Of a DNA stretch of 64,000 nt, positions 1-8,518 are shown piece after piece (the stretch's first letter is position 1; each line of letters starts with the position of its first letter). A model generated the notes under the pieces. That model had not been told where the DNA came from and made no database searches. It worked only from the letters and a program-made list of their open reading frames with translations. The stretch comes from Sulfuricella sp. T08 (GTDB lineage: Bacteria > Pseudomonadota > Gammaproteobacteria > Burkholderiales > Sulfuricellaceae), in NCBI RefSeq assembly GCF_000971475.1, contig NZ_DF967537.1, positions 1 through 64,000 on the forward strand, read 5' to 3'. The position numbers and the translations under genes were made by a program.

Positions 1-75
1 CGTCACAGTTACACCGATGGCGATTCTCCGGTAGAGTTCGAAAAGAAGTATTTCAACCGGCTCGAAAGTGTCTAG
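1..75 (+). CDS. IS3-family transposase OrfB, C-terminal end (partial)
   Basis: Frame 1 is open from the window edge to a TAG at 73-75. It encodes 24 residues beginning RHSYTDGDSPVEFEKK and ending NRLESV. This resembles the C-terminus of IS3-family DDE transposases (HSY..G.SPVEFE..YF.RLESV). The catalytic domain lies outside the window. An inverted-repeat-like end follows directly. It differs from the complete IS3-family element at 27.5-28.7 kb, whose OrfB ends differently. Confidence 0.75.
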   Translation, partial: RHSYTDGDSPVEFEKKYFNRLESV

Positions 76-92
76 TGGAGCGGGGCGATTCA
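1..92 (+). mobile_element. Right end of an IS3-family insertion sequence
   Basis: The transposase stop codon at 73-75 is followed by TGGAGCGGGGCGATTCA (76-92). Read on the minus strand this starts TGAATCGCCCCGC, like the terminal inverted repeats (TGAaCcGCCCCG type) of many IS3-family elements. The element therefore appears to end at 92, exactly where the outer-membrane-protein frame acquires its stop. The other end and any target duplication are outside the window. Confidence 0.7.
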
Positions 93-638
93 TTCCCACT
101 CCATGCGCAGGCCAACATCTTTGTTCACGTTGTACTGCACGCCCAGACCGTAAGTAGAATCAAAGCCATCAGCACCATTGGTAGCACCTACGCCACTTCT
201 GGTAGTGGCATCATTCACGCCCCAACGATGCATACCCAACTTCCCTAACAGGGAAAAGCTTTCATTGAAGTCGTAGTTGCCGACCAGATCAAAGAGGTAC
301 GCCGTGCTGGTCGCTTTGGAGGAGGCGGTAGCGCTACTTATGGTTTGATCACCCAGCTTTGCATAGCCAAGTTCCAGGCCCAGATATTTGTTAAACGGGA
401 TACCCAGATATATTTTCCAGGCGCTATCGGAGTTTTCTGTTGATGTAGCGCTAGTAATTCCACTGAGGGTGTTGCTGGAGTTGAAATTGTTGTTGCCGTT
501 GCTGAACCGGGTATTGCCGACCGAAACACCAATCCAGTTGGGCACATCCTGGGCTACTGTGGTAGTGACTGCTCCGGCAGTCAGACTGGCAGCAAGCGCT
601 GCTATGGCAAGGCCCTTGATCTTAACAACATCCTCCAA
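90..638 (-). pseudogene. Outer membrane beta-barrel protein, 3' end cut by an IS
   Basis: The 182-residue frame has a signal-peptide-like N-terminus (KIKGLAIAALAASLTAGAV). Alternating beta-strand sequence follows, of the OmpA-like/small-barrel outer membrane protein type (NWIGVSVGNTRF, AWKIYLGIPFNKYLGLELGYAKLG, LFDLVGNYDFN). In this family the strand reading GLR.EWE normally continues for another 20-30 residues and ends in an aromatic residue. Here the frame stops right after MEWE, and the TGA (90-92) is the terminal triplet of the neighbouring IS. The last strand is therefore missing. The start is also unclear: only a TTG at 636-638 is in frame, a GGAGG lies just downstream of it, and the codon before KIKG is GTT where ATG would be expected. 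Probably a non-functional remnant. Confidence 0.7.
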
Positions 639-785
639 GTAGGTTAAATTTAAAGCAATTTTATTAATTATTTTGCCACGACAGATTTGCGGTGAAACCC
701 GTGCGCAGAATGGGTAATGCTTTCGGAAAAAGCCTGCCTGTCAAGAAGAATCAATCCCAGTCCCAATCCTGGAATATTTATCCAC

Positions 786-1334
786 CTATAACAACTTCCA
801 GCGGCCCACCACTTCGTAGGACGACCCGCTCTCGCCCGGCACCGACCTGACAAGGACAAAATCCTCGGCGCGCCATTCGATTTCCCCGACCAGGAGCTGG
901 CTTTTCCTGCAATCGGCCTTACGTAGCAGAGTGATGTGAGGCACAAAGGGCTTGGTGTCGAAGTGGAACCCCGCGCCAAGTAACTTTTCCCGCAACGCAT
1001 CGACCAGCTGCATCAGTTCCACAGGCGTCTCACCGGGTGCAGCCCAGACTATCCGGTTGTGGGGCCACCAGCCGATGCGCGTAAAGCAGACACTGAACGC
1101 GGGAACCCTAATCTCCCCGGCCAGTTCGAGCAGATCGCCAATCCGCTCAGGCCCGACCTCGCCGAGAAACACCAAGGTAAGGTGGATCGTTTCCATACGG
1201 GTAAGCCGCCCGCCACAAATCCCGTGCAAACGCTGCCCCGCCATGACCAACTCGGCAGAGGCCGCCGCACTGGGCCAGAGGGCGAAAAACAGGCGCGCCG
1301 AAGCGGGAGCGGCCTGATTCTGTTTTATCTCCAT
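786..1334 (-). CDS. thpR: RNA 2',3'-cyclic phosphodiesterase (LigT/ThpR)
   Basis: This 182-residue protein belongs to the 2H phosphoesterase superfamily. Both signature tetrapeptides are present: HLTL at residues 51-54 and HITL at 133-136, with the usual FVPH before the second. ARLFFALWP near the N-terminus and the overall length also fit ThpR. The family hydrolyses 2',3'-cyclic phosphates to 2'-phosphomonoesters on RNA ends and can ligate tRNA halves in vitro. It stands alone: the truncated porin-like gene lies downstream and a recombinase remnant upstream. No operon partner is seen. Confidence 0.9.
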   Translation of the reverse strand: MEIKQNQAAPASARLFFALWPSAAASAELVMAGQRLHGICGGRLTRMETIHLTLVFLGEVGPERIGDLLELAGEIRVPAFSVCFTRIGWWPHNRIVWAAPGETPVELMQLVDALREKLLGAGFHFDTKPFVPHITLLRKADCRKSQLLVGEIEWRAEDFVLVRSVPGESGSSYEVVGRWKLL

Positions 1335-1337
1335 GAT

Positions 1338-1484
1338 TCAGCGCTGAGGTTCCTCAAAGGTGATCCAAGGGACTTTCCACCCCCTGCCGCCATGATTGAG
1401 AAAGTGGTTATAAATCATCGTCGTGCATACATCCGAATGGCCGAGCAACTCATGCACGGTGCGGATATCGTAGCTGATCTCCAA
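1338..1484 (-). pseudogene. Tyrosine recombinase (integron-integrase-like) C-terminal remnant
   Basis: Reading the minus strand from a TAG at 1485-1487 to a TGA at 1338-1340 gives about 48 residues. They contain [14 protein letters not shown] and [15 protein letters not shown]. These match the last box of phage-type integrases: the His of LLGHSD and the catalytic Tyr of TTMIY.H, followed by the GG.G segment typical of integron integrases. Everything upstream, including the catalytic Arg and box I, is absent, and the tail after GGRG is diverged. It lies 3 nt upstream of the thpR start. It cannot be active and is best read as a relic of an integron or related integrase. Confidence 0.75.
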
Positions 1485-1722
1485 CTACATCACCACAGAA
1501 AACAATATTATTAGGTATATTAAAAGATGCTAATATTATATTAAATAAAATGCATTTAAACTGCGTCTAGCTTTCACAGACCCAACCATGTGAAAATTGA
1601 CCTCGGCAACAACGATTGGATAACAGACCCCACCCATGAGCCAAACCGTAAAATGCTTGGGCTCTGTAGCGTGCGAAGGCCTCTTTTAGTCCAAAAACCA
1701 CACAATATATAATGGAGACACC

Positions 1723-3300
1723 ATGTCGCCTAAAGTCAAATCCGTTCTTTATGTACGTCTACCCTGCTGGAAAATCTATCCTGGCGGCGTCATCTATGTC
1801 GCCGACTATGTTCACAAGCAACGCCCGGACATTCATCAGCATCTCCTAGATCTGGCGTTGGTTGAGCCATCCGACCGCAAGCGTATCTTAATGGAACATC
1901 TGCGCACGCTGCGTCCGGACGTGGTGGCTTTTTCATGGCGCAACATGCAGTCCTTCGGCCCCCACCCTGAAGACGATGCACTCGGCGTGGTGATGAACTT
2001 CGACCATTCCCCGAAGTTGTATCGAAGACTGAAAGCGGCCAAAGATTCGTTGACCATCATCTATGACTATGTGGCCAGCCGGCTGCGCAACTTCGGCTAC
2101 ATGAAGCTGGTCAAGCGGATGCTGCCTGACACGCGTGTTGTGGTAGGGGGGACGGCCGTGTCGATATTCGGCAAGTATGTCGCCGAGAAATGCCCGCCCG
2201 ATACGGTGATCGTCATTGGTGAAGGCGAGGACACCATGCTGTCGATTGTCGATGGTTTCACCCAGCCGGTCGGCGAGTATTACTACAAGAACCGCTCCGG
2301 CCAGGTCGATCATCGCGTCCGCACAGAAACCTTCGATTTGCGCCAGCTTACGGCAGTCGATTTCACTTATGTCGAATCAATTTTTCCCGACTTCCACCGT
2401 TACATCGGCGATGACATCGGCGTGCATACCAAGCGGGGATGCCCTCTTCAATGTCATTTCTGCCTGTACAACAAAATCGAGGGCGCCATGCAACGCTACC
2501 GCGAGCCGGCCGAGATCGCCAATGAGGTGGAAGCACTGCAAAAGCGATACGGCGTCAAGCGAATCTGGTTCACCGATGCGCAGTTCTGTTCGACGAAAAG
2601 GAGCACCCAGCATGTCGAACATATTCTGGACGAATTGCTGGCAAGAAAAATCGATATCAACTGGTCGGGGTATCTGCGGCTGAACCATCTGACACCCGAA
2701 ATCGCGCGGAAAATGCTGGCAACGGGAATGAGCAGCGTTGATCTATCTTTCGCCGGATCGCAGGAGATCATCGACAAGCTGACCCTGGGCTATTCGCTGG
2801 AGCAGCAGATGGATGCCTTCCGCATGTTCCAGGCGAACGGGCACACCGATCAAAAGATCAAACTTTACATGCCCTTGAACGCCCCCGGTGAAACAGTCCA
2901 AACCCTGCTGAAGACCGTCGAGAAGATCAAGGAACTGTATGAGATGTTCGGCCGTGACAACGTGCTGCCTTTCATTTTTTTCATCGGCGTTCAACCCGGT
3001 ACACCGGTGGAACGTCTGCTGATCAGCGAGGGCTATCTCAAGCCGGGCTACAACCCGCTCACCTTCAATCCATTTCTCATCAAAAAGCTGCTATACAATC
3101 CGCAACCGCTCGGCCGCCTGATCGGTCGCGCCTACCTCGAAGCAATCGAAACATCCGATCCGAACAGCGAGTATATTGGCCGTGCCACGATGGATATCAT
3201 CGAACGGGAGTTGTCCAAGCCGGAGGTGGTGGCAGCTTGCGGGGGTGATTCTTCACGCCATCCCACCGATGAGCTTGCTTCATGTTCATGCAAGGCATAA
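1723..3300 (+). CDS. B12-binding-domain radical SAM protein, substrate unknown
   Basis: This 525-residue protein has two visible parts. Residues 1-180 resemble a cobalamin-binding Rossmann domain (RPDVVAFSW, VVVGGTAVS at 139-147, GEGED at 166-170), but no canonical DxHxxG motif is seen. The radical SAM core carries the [4Fe-4S] motif C240-x3-C244-x2-C247 (KRGCPLQCHFCLYNK). The tail has several cysteines (CSCKA at the end). Members of this architecture do methylations and ring or C-C bond chemistry; nothing here names the substrate. GGAG lies about 8 nt before the ATG. It is flanked by a recombinase relic and by bcp with no pathway neighbours, so acquisition is possible. The 238 nt upstream (1485-1722) are AT-rich with no other feature recognised. 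Confidence 0.8.
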   Translation: MSPKVKSVLYVRLPCWKIYPGGVIYVADYVHKQRPDIHQHLLDLALVEPSDRKRILMEHLRTLRPDVVAFSWRNMQSFGPHPEDDALGVVMNFDHSPKLYRRLKAAKDSLTIIYDYVASRLRNFGYMKLVKRMLPDTRVVVGGTAVSIFGKYVAEKCPPDTVIVIGEGEDTMLSIVDGFTQPVGEYYYKNRSGQVDHRVRTETFDLRQLTAVDFTYVESIFPDFHRYIGDDIGVHTKRGCPLQCHFCLYNKIEGAMQRYREPAEIANEVEALQKRYGVKRIWFTDAQFCSTKRSTQHVEHILDELLARKIDINWSGYLRLNHLTPEIARKMLATGMSSVDLSFAGSQEIIDKLTLGYSLEQQMDAFRMFQANGHTDQKIKLYMPLNAPGETVQTLLKTVEKIKELYEMFGRDNVLPFIFFIGVQPGTPVERLLISEGYLKPGYNPLTFNPFLIKKLLYNPQPLGRLIGRAYLEAIETSDPNSEYIGRATMDIIERELSKPEVVAACGGDSSRHPTDELASCSCKA

Positions 3301-3378
3301 ATATGCGCGCCTATCGCCTCTGAAAAAAACGCTGTGTTGCCTGTTGCGCTGGTGCCGATTTTTGTCAACAATGGTGCC

Positions 3379-3858
3379 ATGCTCAACACGGTAACTTCCA
3401 TGCTCGACCGACCCGTTTCAAATTTTGAACTTCCCTCGACCGGAGGCAAGCCATTCCGCTTATCCACGGCCAAAGGAAACCCCGTAGTACTGTACTTCTA
3501 TCCCAAAGACTCCACTCCCGGCTGCACTACCGAAGCGCAACAGTTCCGCGATCTTTACCCGGAACTCCAAGCCCTCGGCTGCCAAATTTATGGCATCTCG
3601 CGCGACAGTCTGAAGTCCCACGAGAATTTCAAGTCGAAACAGAATCTGCCGTTCGAGTTGCTCAGCGACAAGGAAGAAACCGCCTGCAATCTGTTCGGCG
3701 TCATCAAAATGAAAAATATGTATGGTAAACAGGTCAGGGGCATCGAACGCAGCACCTTTGTCATCGATGGCGAAGGCGTGCTGCGGCGCGAGTGGCGCGG
3801 CGTAAAGGTCGCCGGCCATGCCCAGGAAGTGATTGATTTCATCGAGACGCTTAAATAA
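3379..3858 (+). CDS. bcp: Thiol peroxidase of the BCP/PrxQ peroxiredoxin family
   Basis: This protein of about 159 residues (from ATG 3379) reduces hydroperoxides. The peroxidatic Cys is in the TPGCT motif (residue 49 from this start). DRPVSNFELP, YFYPKDSTPGCT, YGISRDS and LLSDKE follow the family order. The E. coli-type resolving Cys five residues after the first is not present (CTTEAQ); Cys68 (LGCQ) or Cys in ETACNLFGV may serve, or the enzyme may act as a 1-Cys type. ATG 3400 is an alternative start; an upstream in-frame ATG at 3334 gives a hydrophobic extension I consider unlikely. It ends 10 nt before phoH, so co-transcription is likely. Confidence 0.9.
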   Translation: MLNTVTSMLDRPVSNFELPSTGGKPFRLSTAKGNPVVLYFYPKDSTPGCTTEAQQFRDLYPELQALGCQIYGISRDSLKSHENFKSKQNLPFELLSDKEETACNLFGVIKMKNMYGKQVRGIERSTFVIDGEGVLRREWRGVKVAGHAQEVIDFIETLK

Positions 3859-3868
3859 GGGGTTCCCA

Positions 3869-5266
3869 ATGGCACGAAAGTCACACATCCATTCCAAGAT
3901 ATTTGTTCTCGATACCAACGTGCTGATGCACGATCCGTCTAGCCTGTTCCATTTCGAGGAACACGACATCTTCCTGCCGATGATCACCCTGGAAGAACTG
4001 GACAACAACAAGAAGGGCATGACCGAGGTTGCTCGCAATGCACGCCAGGCCAGCCGCTTCCTGGATGAAATCGTCACCGGCGCCCAGACCGCGATGGAGG
4101 ATGGCTTCCCCCTCTCCATCAACGATCGCAATTGTAGCGGGCGCCTGTTTCTGCAAACCAAGCAGATGAACGGCGAGCTACCCGCTGGCATGCCGACCAG
4201 CAAAGCAGACAACCAGATCATCAGCGTGGTGATGCACCTGCAGCAGCAATATCCCAAACGCGAGGTTATCCTGGTGTCGAAGGACATCAACATGCGCATC
4301 AAAGCCCGCGCCTTGGGCTATGCCGCGGAGGATTACTTCAACGACAAGGTGCTGGAAGACACCGATCTGCTTTATACCGGGCTCAAGGCGCTACCGCAGG
4401 ATTTCTGGGAACACCACGGCAAGGGCATGGAATCCTGGCAGGAAGCCGGCCATACCTTTTACCGCATCAAGGGGCCACTTTGTTCCAGCCTGATGATCAA
4501 CGAATTTGTCTATTTTGAATACGACAACCCGTTCCACGCCATCGTCAGGGAATTAAACGGCAACACTGCCGTGCTGGAAACGGTCAAGGATTTTACTCAT
4601 CTCAAACACAGCGTCTGGGGCATCACCGCGCGCAACCGCGAACAGAATTTCGCCCTTAACCTGCTGATGAACCCGGATGTGGATTTCATCACCCTGCTCG
4701 GCCAGGCTGGTACCGGCAAGACACTGCTCACCCTGGCCTCCGCCCTGACACAGACGCTGGACCATAAGCTTTACAGCGAAATCATCATGACCCGTGTCAC
4801 CGTCCCGGTCGGGGAGGACATCGGTTTCCTGCCCGGCACCGAGGAAGAAAAAATGGCGCCGTGGATGGGCGCGCTGGAAGACAACCTGGACGTGCTCAAC
4901 AAGACCGACGACAATGCCGGCGACTGGGGACGTGCCGCGACGCAGGACCTGATTCGCTCGCGGGTCAAAATCAAGTCGCTCAACTTCATGCGTGGCCGCA
5001 CCTTCCTGAACAAATTCCTGATCATCGACGAGGCGCAGAACCTGACGCCCAAGCAGATGAAAACCCTGGTCACCCGCGCAGGGCCCGGCACCAAGGTGGT
5101 CTGTCTGGGCAATATCGCGCAGATCGACACACCCTACCTGACCGAGGGCAGTTCCGGGCTGACTTACGTAGTGGACCGCTTCAAGGGGTGGGAACACTCC
5201 GGCCACGTCACGCTGATGCGTGGTGAACGTTCAAGGCTGGCGGATTATGCAGCGGAGGTACTTTAA
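3869..5266 (+). CDS. PIN-domain PhoH-family ATPase (PhoH2/YlaK type)
   Basis: This 465-residue protein joins an N-terminal PIN nuclease domain (DTNVLMHDP at residues 15-23; further acidic residues at E42, E43 and DxNMR at 139-143) to a C-terminal PhoH ATPase. Walker A is GQAGTGKT (278-285) and Walker B LIIDEAQN (384-391). Family members couple RNA unwinding to RNA cleavage. The ATG at 3869 has AAGGGG upstream; a longer in-frame start at 3833 lies inside bcp and is less likely. It follows bcp by 10 nt. Confidence 0.9.
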   Translation: MARKSHIHSKIFVLDTNVLMHDPSSLFHFEEHDIFLPMITLEELDNNKKGMTEVARNARQASRFLDEIVTGAQTAMEDGFPLSINDRNCSGRLFLQTKQMNGELPAGMPTSKADNQIISVVMHLQQQYPKREVILVSKDINMRIKARALGYAAEDYFNDKVLEDTDLLYTGLKALPQDFWEHHGKGMESWQEAGHTFYRIKGPLCSSLMINEFVYFEYDNPFHAIVRELNGNTAVLETVKDFTHLKHSVWGITARNREQNFALNLLMNPDVDFITLLGQAGTGKTLLTLASALTQTLDHKLYSEIIMTRVTVPVGEDIGFLPGTEEEKMAPWMGALEDNLDVLNKTDDNAGDWGRAATQDLIRSRVKIKSLNFMRGRTFLNKFLIIDEAQNLTPKQMKTLVTRAGPGTKVVCLGNIAQIDTPYLTEGSSGLTYVVDRFKGWEHSGHVTLMRGERSRLADYAAEVL

Positions 5267-5295
5267 CCACAATCCGGTCTTGAATGCTTGGGTCT

Positions 5296-5327
5296 GTTGG
5301 GTTACGCGATAAGGCCGCTAACCCAAC
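5296..5327. terminator. Inverted repeat between convergent phoH and a small gene
   Basis: GTTGGGTTA (5296-5304) and TAACCCAAC (5319-5327) are perfect 9-bp arms around a 14-nt loop. They lie between the 3' end of phoH and the stop codon of the convergent gene. A bidirectional stop signal is likely, though no U-tract follows. The sequence also resembles the dispersed (G)TTGGGTTA...TAACCCAAC repeats seen in many proteobacterial genomes. Confidence 0.5.
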
Positions 5328-5669
5328 CTACATTTTGTGCGATTCATAATACCGGGCAAACAAGGCTTCCAGTTCGTCGATCGCCTCGACGGCTGGCTTG
5401 CCGTGCATAACATGCTTCATCATGAAACTTGAAGCTTCGTGCAGCAGCTTGTCAGTATTCAGCATTGGATAGGTTTCCCGCAGACGCTTGATCGCCTTGA
5501 CCACAGACTCTTCAGCAGGGCGGGGAATAGCCAGGGGTTCCTGGGGAACAGAAACATCGACAGCCGGATTACGGGCGGCAAGAAATTCGACGAAGGCAAA
5601 CACGGTATCCTGCTGCTCTGCGGAAAGCGTCTCTAACAGGCGCAGCAGTTTCTTCTCTTCAGGTTTCAT
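5328..5669 (-). CDS. Conserved small helical protein of unknown function
   Basis: This protein of 113 residues is mostly helical. The N-terminus is charged (KPEEKKLLRLLETL), followed by a hydrophobic helix (VFAFVEFLAARN) and a C-terminal helix rich in Met and His (ASSFMMKHVMHGKPAVEAIDELEALF). No domain is recognised and no transmembrane segment is evident. It starts 8 nt after the LysR gene on the same strand, so the two are probably co-transcribed. Confidence 0.65.
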   Translation of the reverse strand: MKPEEKKLLRLLETLSAEQQDTVFAFVEFLAARNPAVDVSVPQEPLAIPRPAEESVVKAIKRLRETYPMLNTDKLLHEASSFMMKHVMHGKPAVEAIDELEALFARYYESHKM

Positions 5670-5677
5670 GGATAAAG

Positions 5678-6568
5678 TTATTTCAGTGCTGCGGTCGTGA
5701 AGTCCAGGAAAGACTGCAACAATTTGGAGCGGAATTTTTCCGTGGCATAAACCACCGACAGCGGCCGGATCAGGCGCGGTTCCAATGGCACTGCGACCAG
5801 ATCGCCAAGTTTGACTTCCTTGAGGATGGTGACACGCGAAACAATCGCAATACCCAGCCCTGCCTCAACCGCCCCCTTGATCGCTTCCGGGCTACCCAGT
5901 TCCATCGCGATATTCAGGTCATCCGGCGAGATGCCGGCGCGCTTGAAATAATCGTCCACCACCTCGCGCGTGCCTGAACCGGCTTCGCGGCTGATGTAGG
6001 GCTGAACGGCAAGTTTCTCGGCCGATACCGAGGAAAGCTTGGACAGTTCGTGCTGAGCCGAGCAGATTAGCACCAGTTCATCTTCGCAGCAGACCTCCGA
6101 TTTCAGGCTGGGATGATGGGAAGGCGCCTCGATTAGGCCGATATCGAGGGTATGGTCAGCGACCTTGGATTCGACTGTTTCCGAGTTTGCAACAGTGAGC
6201 CGTGCCTGGACTTGGGGGTAGCGCGCCTTGAAATCTCCCAGCATGCGCGGCAGCATGTATTCCGCGATGGTCGTGCTGGCACCGATCATCAGCGTGCCAC
6301 CGACCTCCCCCGTCATTTCCGTCAAACGGGTTTCCATTTCCGCAGTCAGGCTCAGGATGCGCTCGGCGTATTCCATCGCCAGACGCCCTGCCGGCGTCAG
6401 AGTAATCTTGCTGTGACTGCGCTCGAACAAACGGGTATTGAAATGCTCTTCCAGCTGCTTGACTTGGAACGTGACTGCAGGCTGGGTCATGAACAATATC
6501 TCGGCCGCTTTGGTGAAACTCAATTGTTTAGCAACGGTGTAAAACACCTGAAGTCGTCGGTCTGCCAT
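5678..6568 (-). CDS. LysR-family transcriptional regulator (CysL/CbbR-like)
   Basis: This protein of 296 residues has an N-terminal winged helix-turn-helix (residues 1-60, LSFTKAAEILFMTQPAVTFQVKQLE) and a periplasmic-binding-protein-like effector domain (about 90-296, starting TLMIGASTTIAEYMLP). The effector domain resembles the CysL/CbbR subgroup. LysR regulators usually control a divergent gene; the divergent neighbour here is lplT, 174 nt away. No autotrophy genes are adjacent, so the regulon cannot be named. Confidence 0.85.
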   Translation of the reverse strand: MADRRLQVFYTVAKQLSFTKAAEILFMTQPAVTFQVKQLEEHFNTRLFERSHSKITLTPAGRLAMEYAERILSLTAEMETRLTEMTGEVGGTLMIGASTTIAEYMLPRMLGDFKARYPQVQARLTVANSETVESKVADHTLDIGLIEAPSHHPSLKSEVCCEDELVLICSAQHELSKLSSVSAEKLAVQPYISREAGSGTREVVDDYFKRAGISPDDLNIAMELGSPEAIKGAVEAGLGIAIVSRVTILKEVKLGDLVAVPLEPRLIRPLSVVYATEKFRSKLLQSFLDFTTAALK

Positions 6569-6742
6569 AGGTGCTCATAAAGGAATTTAATGGATGCATA
6601 TTCAATCACAAATTGAGTAGCAAAGATAGGGCAAACCCTAACTTTGATTGGCCGCATGGCACCCCGCATGGTTTCATGGTATAAAGCGGAGGGCTTACTT
6701 TCTGTCCCTGAAAAACGAACGGAAACTCACCAAAAAAAGCAG

Positions 6743-8005
6743 ATGAAGCGCGGCTTTTATACAATTCTGTCGGCACAGTTTTTTTCCGCATTGGCCGATA
6801 ACGCTCTGCTGATCGTCGCCATCTTCGCCCTGCGCGACATGCATGCCCCGCAGGAATACGAACCCCTGCTCAAGCTGTTTTTCACCGTTTCCTACGTCTT
6901 GCTCGCCGCATTTGTCGGCGCTTTTGCCGACTCGATGCCCAAAGGCAGGGTGATGCTGATCAGCAACGGCGTCAAAATCATCGGCTGCCTGATGATGTTC
7001 TCCGGCGTGCACCCGCTGGCCGCCTACGCGGTCGTCGGCCTGGGCGCCGCCGCTTATTCCCCCGCCAAGTACGGCATCCTCACTGAACTGCTGCCGCATC
7101 GCCTGCTGGTGGTCGCCAACGGCTGGATCGAAGGGCTGACGGTGATGGCTATCATACTCGGCACCGTGGTAGGGGGTCTGCTGGTCAAAACAGACATCGC
7201 TCTAACCCTGTTGAACTTCGATTTCCCGATGATTGACACCGGCATCGACACGATCCCGGAAATGAGTATAGGCATCATCGGCAGCATTTACCTGATTGCC
7301 GCAGCTTTCAACCTGTACATCCCAGATACCGGAGTGGACCACCGGATCCTGAAAAAAAACCCGCTCTTTCTGTTACACGATTTCAACCACTGCCTGAAGT
7401 TGCTGTGGCGCGACAAGCTGGGCCAGGTGTCGCTTGGTGTCACCACCCTGTTCTGGGGCGCAGGCGCAACCCTGCAATTCATCGTCCTGAAGTGGGCAGA
7501 GGTGGCGCTGAATATGGACCTGTCCAAAGCCAGCATGCTACAGGGTGTGGTGGCAGTAGGTGTCGCAATTGGTGCGGTACTGGCAGCAAAAATGGTCACG
7601 ATGCGCAAATCGGTGAAAGTCATTCCACTTGGCATCGCCATGGGACTGATCGTTCTCGGCATGAATTTCGTACACGACCTGTGGATTGCCGTGCCGCTCC
7701 TGGTTCTCATCGGTGCTCTGTCGGGCTTTTTTGTGGTGCCGATGAATGCACTATTGCAACATCGCGGCCACATCCTGATGGGCGCAGGCCATTCGATTGC
7801 GGTGCAGAATTTCAACGAAAATCTGTCGATCCTCGCCATGACCGGCCTCTATGCGTTGCTGATCCATTTGAATTTGTCAGTCTATGCAATCATCGCACTA
7901 TTTGGACTATTCGTGAGCGGCATGATGTATTACCTGAAAAAGCGGCACGAGAACAATCAGCGCCAGTTTGATGATGTCGCGCTGCTCGACAACACCCGGA
8001 ACTAA
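6743..8005 (+). CDS. lplT: Lysophospholipid transporter (LplT-like, MFS)
   Basis: This MFS permease of about 420 residues has 11-12 hydrophobic segments and the LplT opening MKRGFYTILSAQFFSALADNALL. LplT flips lysophospholipids into the cytoplasm for re-acylation. An acyltransferase fusion, seen in some homologues, is absent. The chosen ATG (6743) starts that conserved opening; an in-frame ATG at 6644 would add 33 non-conserved residues. The 3' end is convergent with the TPM gene. Confidence 0.85.
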   Translation: MKRGFYTILSAQFFSALADNALLIVAIFALRDMHAPQEYEPLLKLFFTVSYVLLAAFVGAFADSMPKGRVMLISNGVKIIGCLMMFSGVHPLAAYAVVGLGAAAYSPAKYGILTELLPHRLLVVANGWIEGLTVMAIILGTVVGGLLVKTDIALTLLNFDFPMIDTGIDTIPEMSIGIIGSIYLIAAAFNLYIPDTGVDHRILKKNPLFLLHDFNHCLKLLWRDKLGQVSLGVTTLFWGAGATLQFIVLKWAEVALNMDLSKASMLQGVVAVGVAIGAVLAAKMVTMRKSVKVIPLGIAMGLIVLGMNFVHDLWIAVPLLVLIGALSGFFVVPMNALLQHRGHILMGAGHSIAVQNFNENLSILAMTGLYALLIHLNLSVYAIIALFGLFVSGMMYYLKKRHENNQRQFDDVALLDNTRN

Positions 8006-8016
8006 AGACCTGTTCT

Positions 8017-8514
8017 TTATAGCACGATGGGCTTGTCCGGCAGTTCGTTCTCATTGACCCCGCTCGCCGGATAATGACGAACCAGATGGCTGGCCACTGC
8101 ACGAATCCCCTCCACCACGCCTTGCTCGAAAAGCCCCTGACGGAACGAATGCTCCATCTCCCGACAAATCGCTTCCCAGCCCGGCTGCCCCACATCGCGA
8201 TGGATGCCTCTGTCGGCAACAATTTCCACGCGGTGGTCAGCAAGCAGAAGATAAATCAGCACGCCATTATTACGCTCGGTATCCCACACCCGTAGCTGCG
8301 AAAACACCTCGACGGCGCGCTCTCGGGCGCTGCGACCATAAAGAAGCGCCATTGGGTCGAGCGCCGCCTCGACGGCGAAGCGAATCTCCCCATAATGGGT
8401 CGTTTCGGATTCCCTGATCGCCGCTTCGATGGCTCGCATCGTGTCCGGAGGAAATGCCCGCTTCATCCGCCATGGGGGTGTCAACAAATGCCTGACTAGC
8501 CGTTTGATCTTCAT
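8017..8514 (-). CDS. TPM-domain protein (TLP18.3/Psb32/MOLO-1 family), short
   Basis: This protein of 165 residues starts at the ATG giving MKIKRLVRHLLTPPW. The TPM fold occupies residues 25-140 (AIEAAIRESETTHYGEIRFAVEAAL, RVWDTERNNGVLIYLLLADHRVEIVADRG). It has no signal peptide or membrane segment, unlike its upstream neighbour. A longer in-frame start at 8673 only covers the Gly-rich tail of the preceding gene in another frame. It lies 4 nt after the larger TPM gene and is the last gene of a lemA-TPM-TPM unit. Confidence 0.85.
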   Translation of the reverse strand: MKIKRLVRHLLTPPWRMKRAFPPDTMRAIEAAIRESETTHYGEIRFAVEAALDPMALLYGRSARERAVEVFSQLRVWDTERNNGVLIYLLLADHRVEIVADRGIHRDVGQPGWEAICREMEHSFRQGLFEQGVVEGIRAVASHLVRHYPASGVNENELPDKPIVL

Positions 8515-8518
8515 TTTT

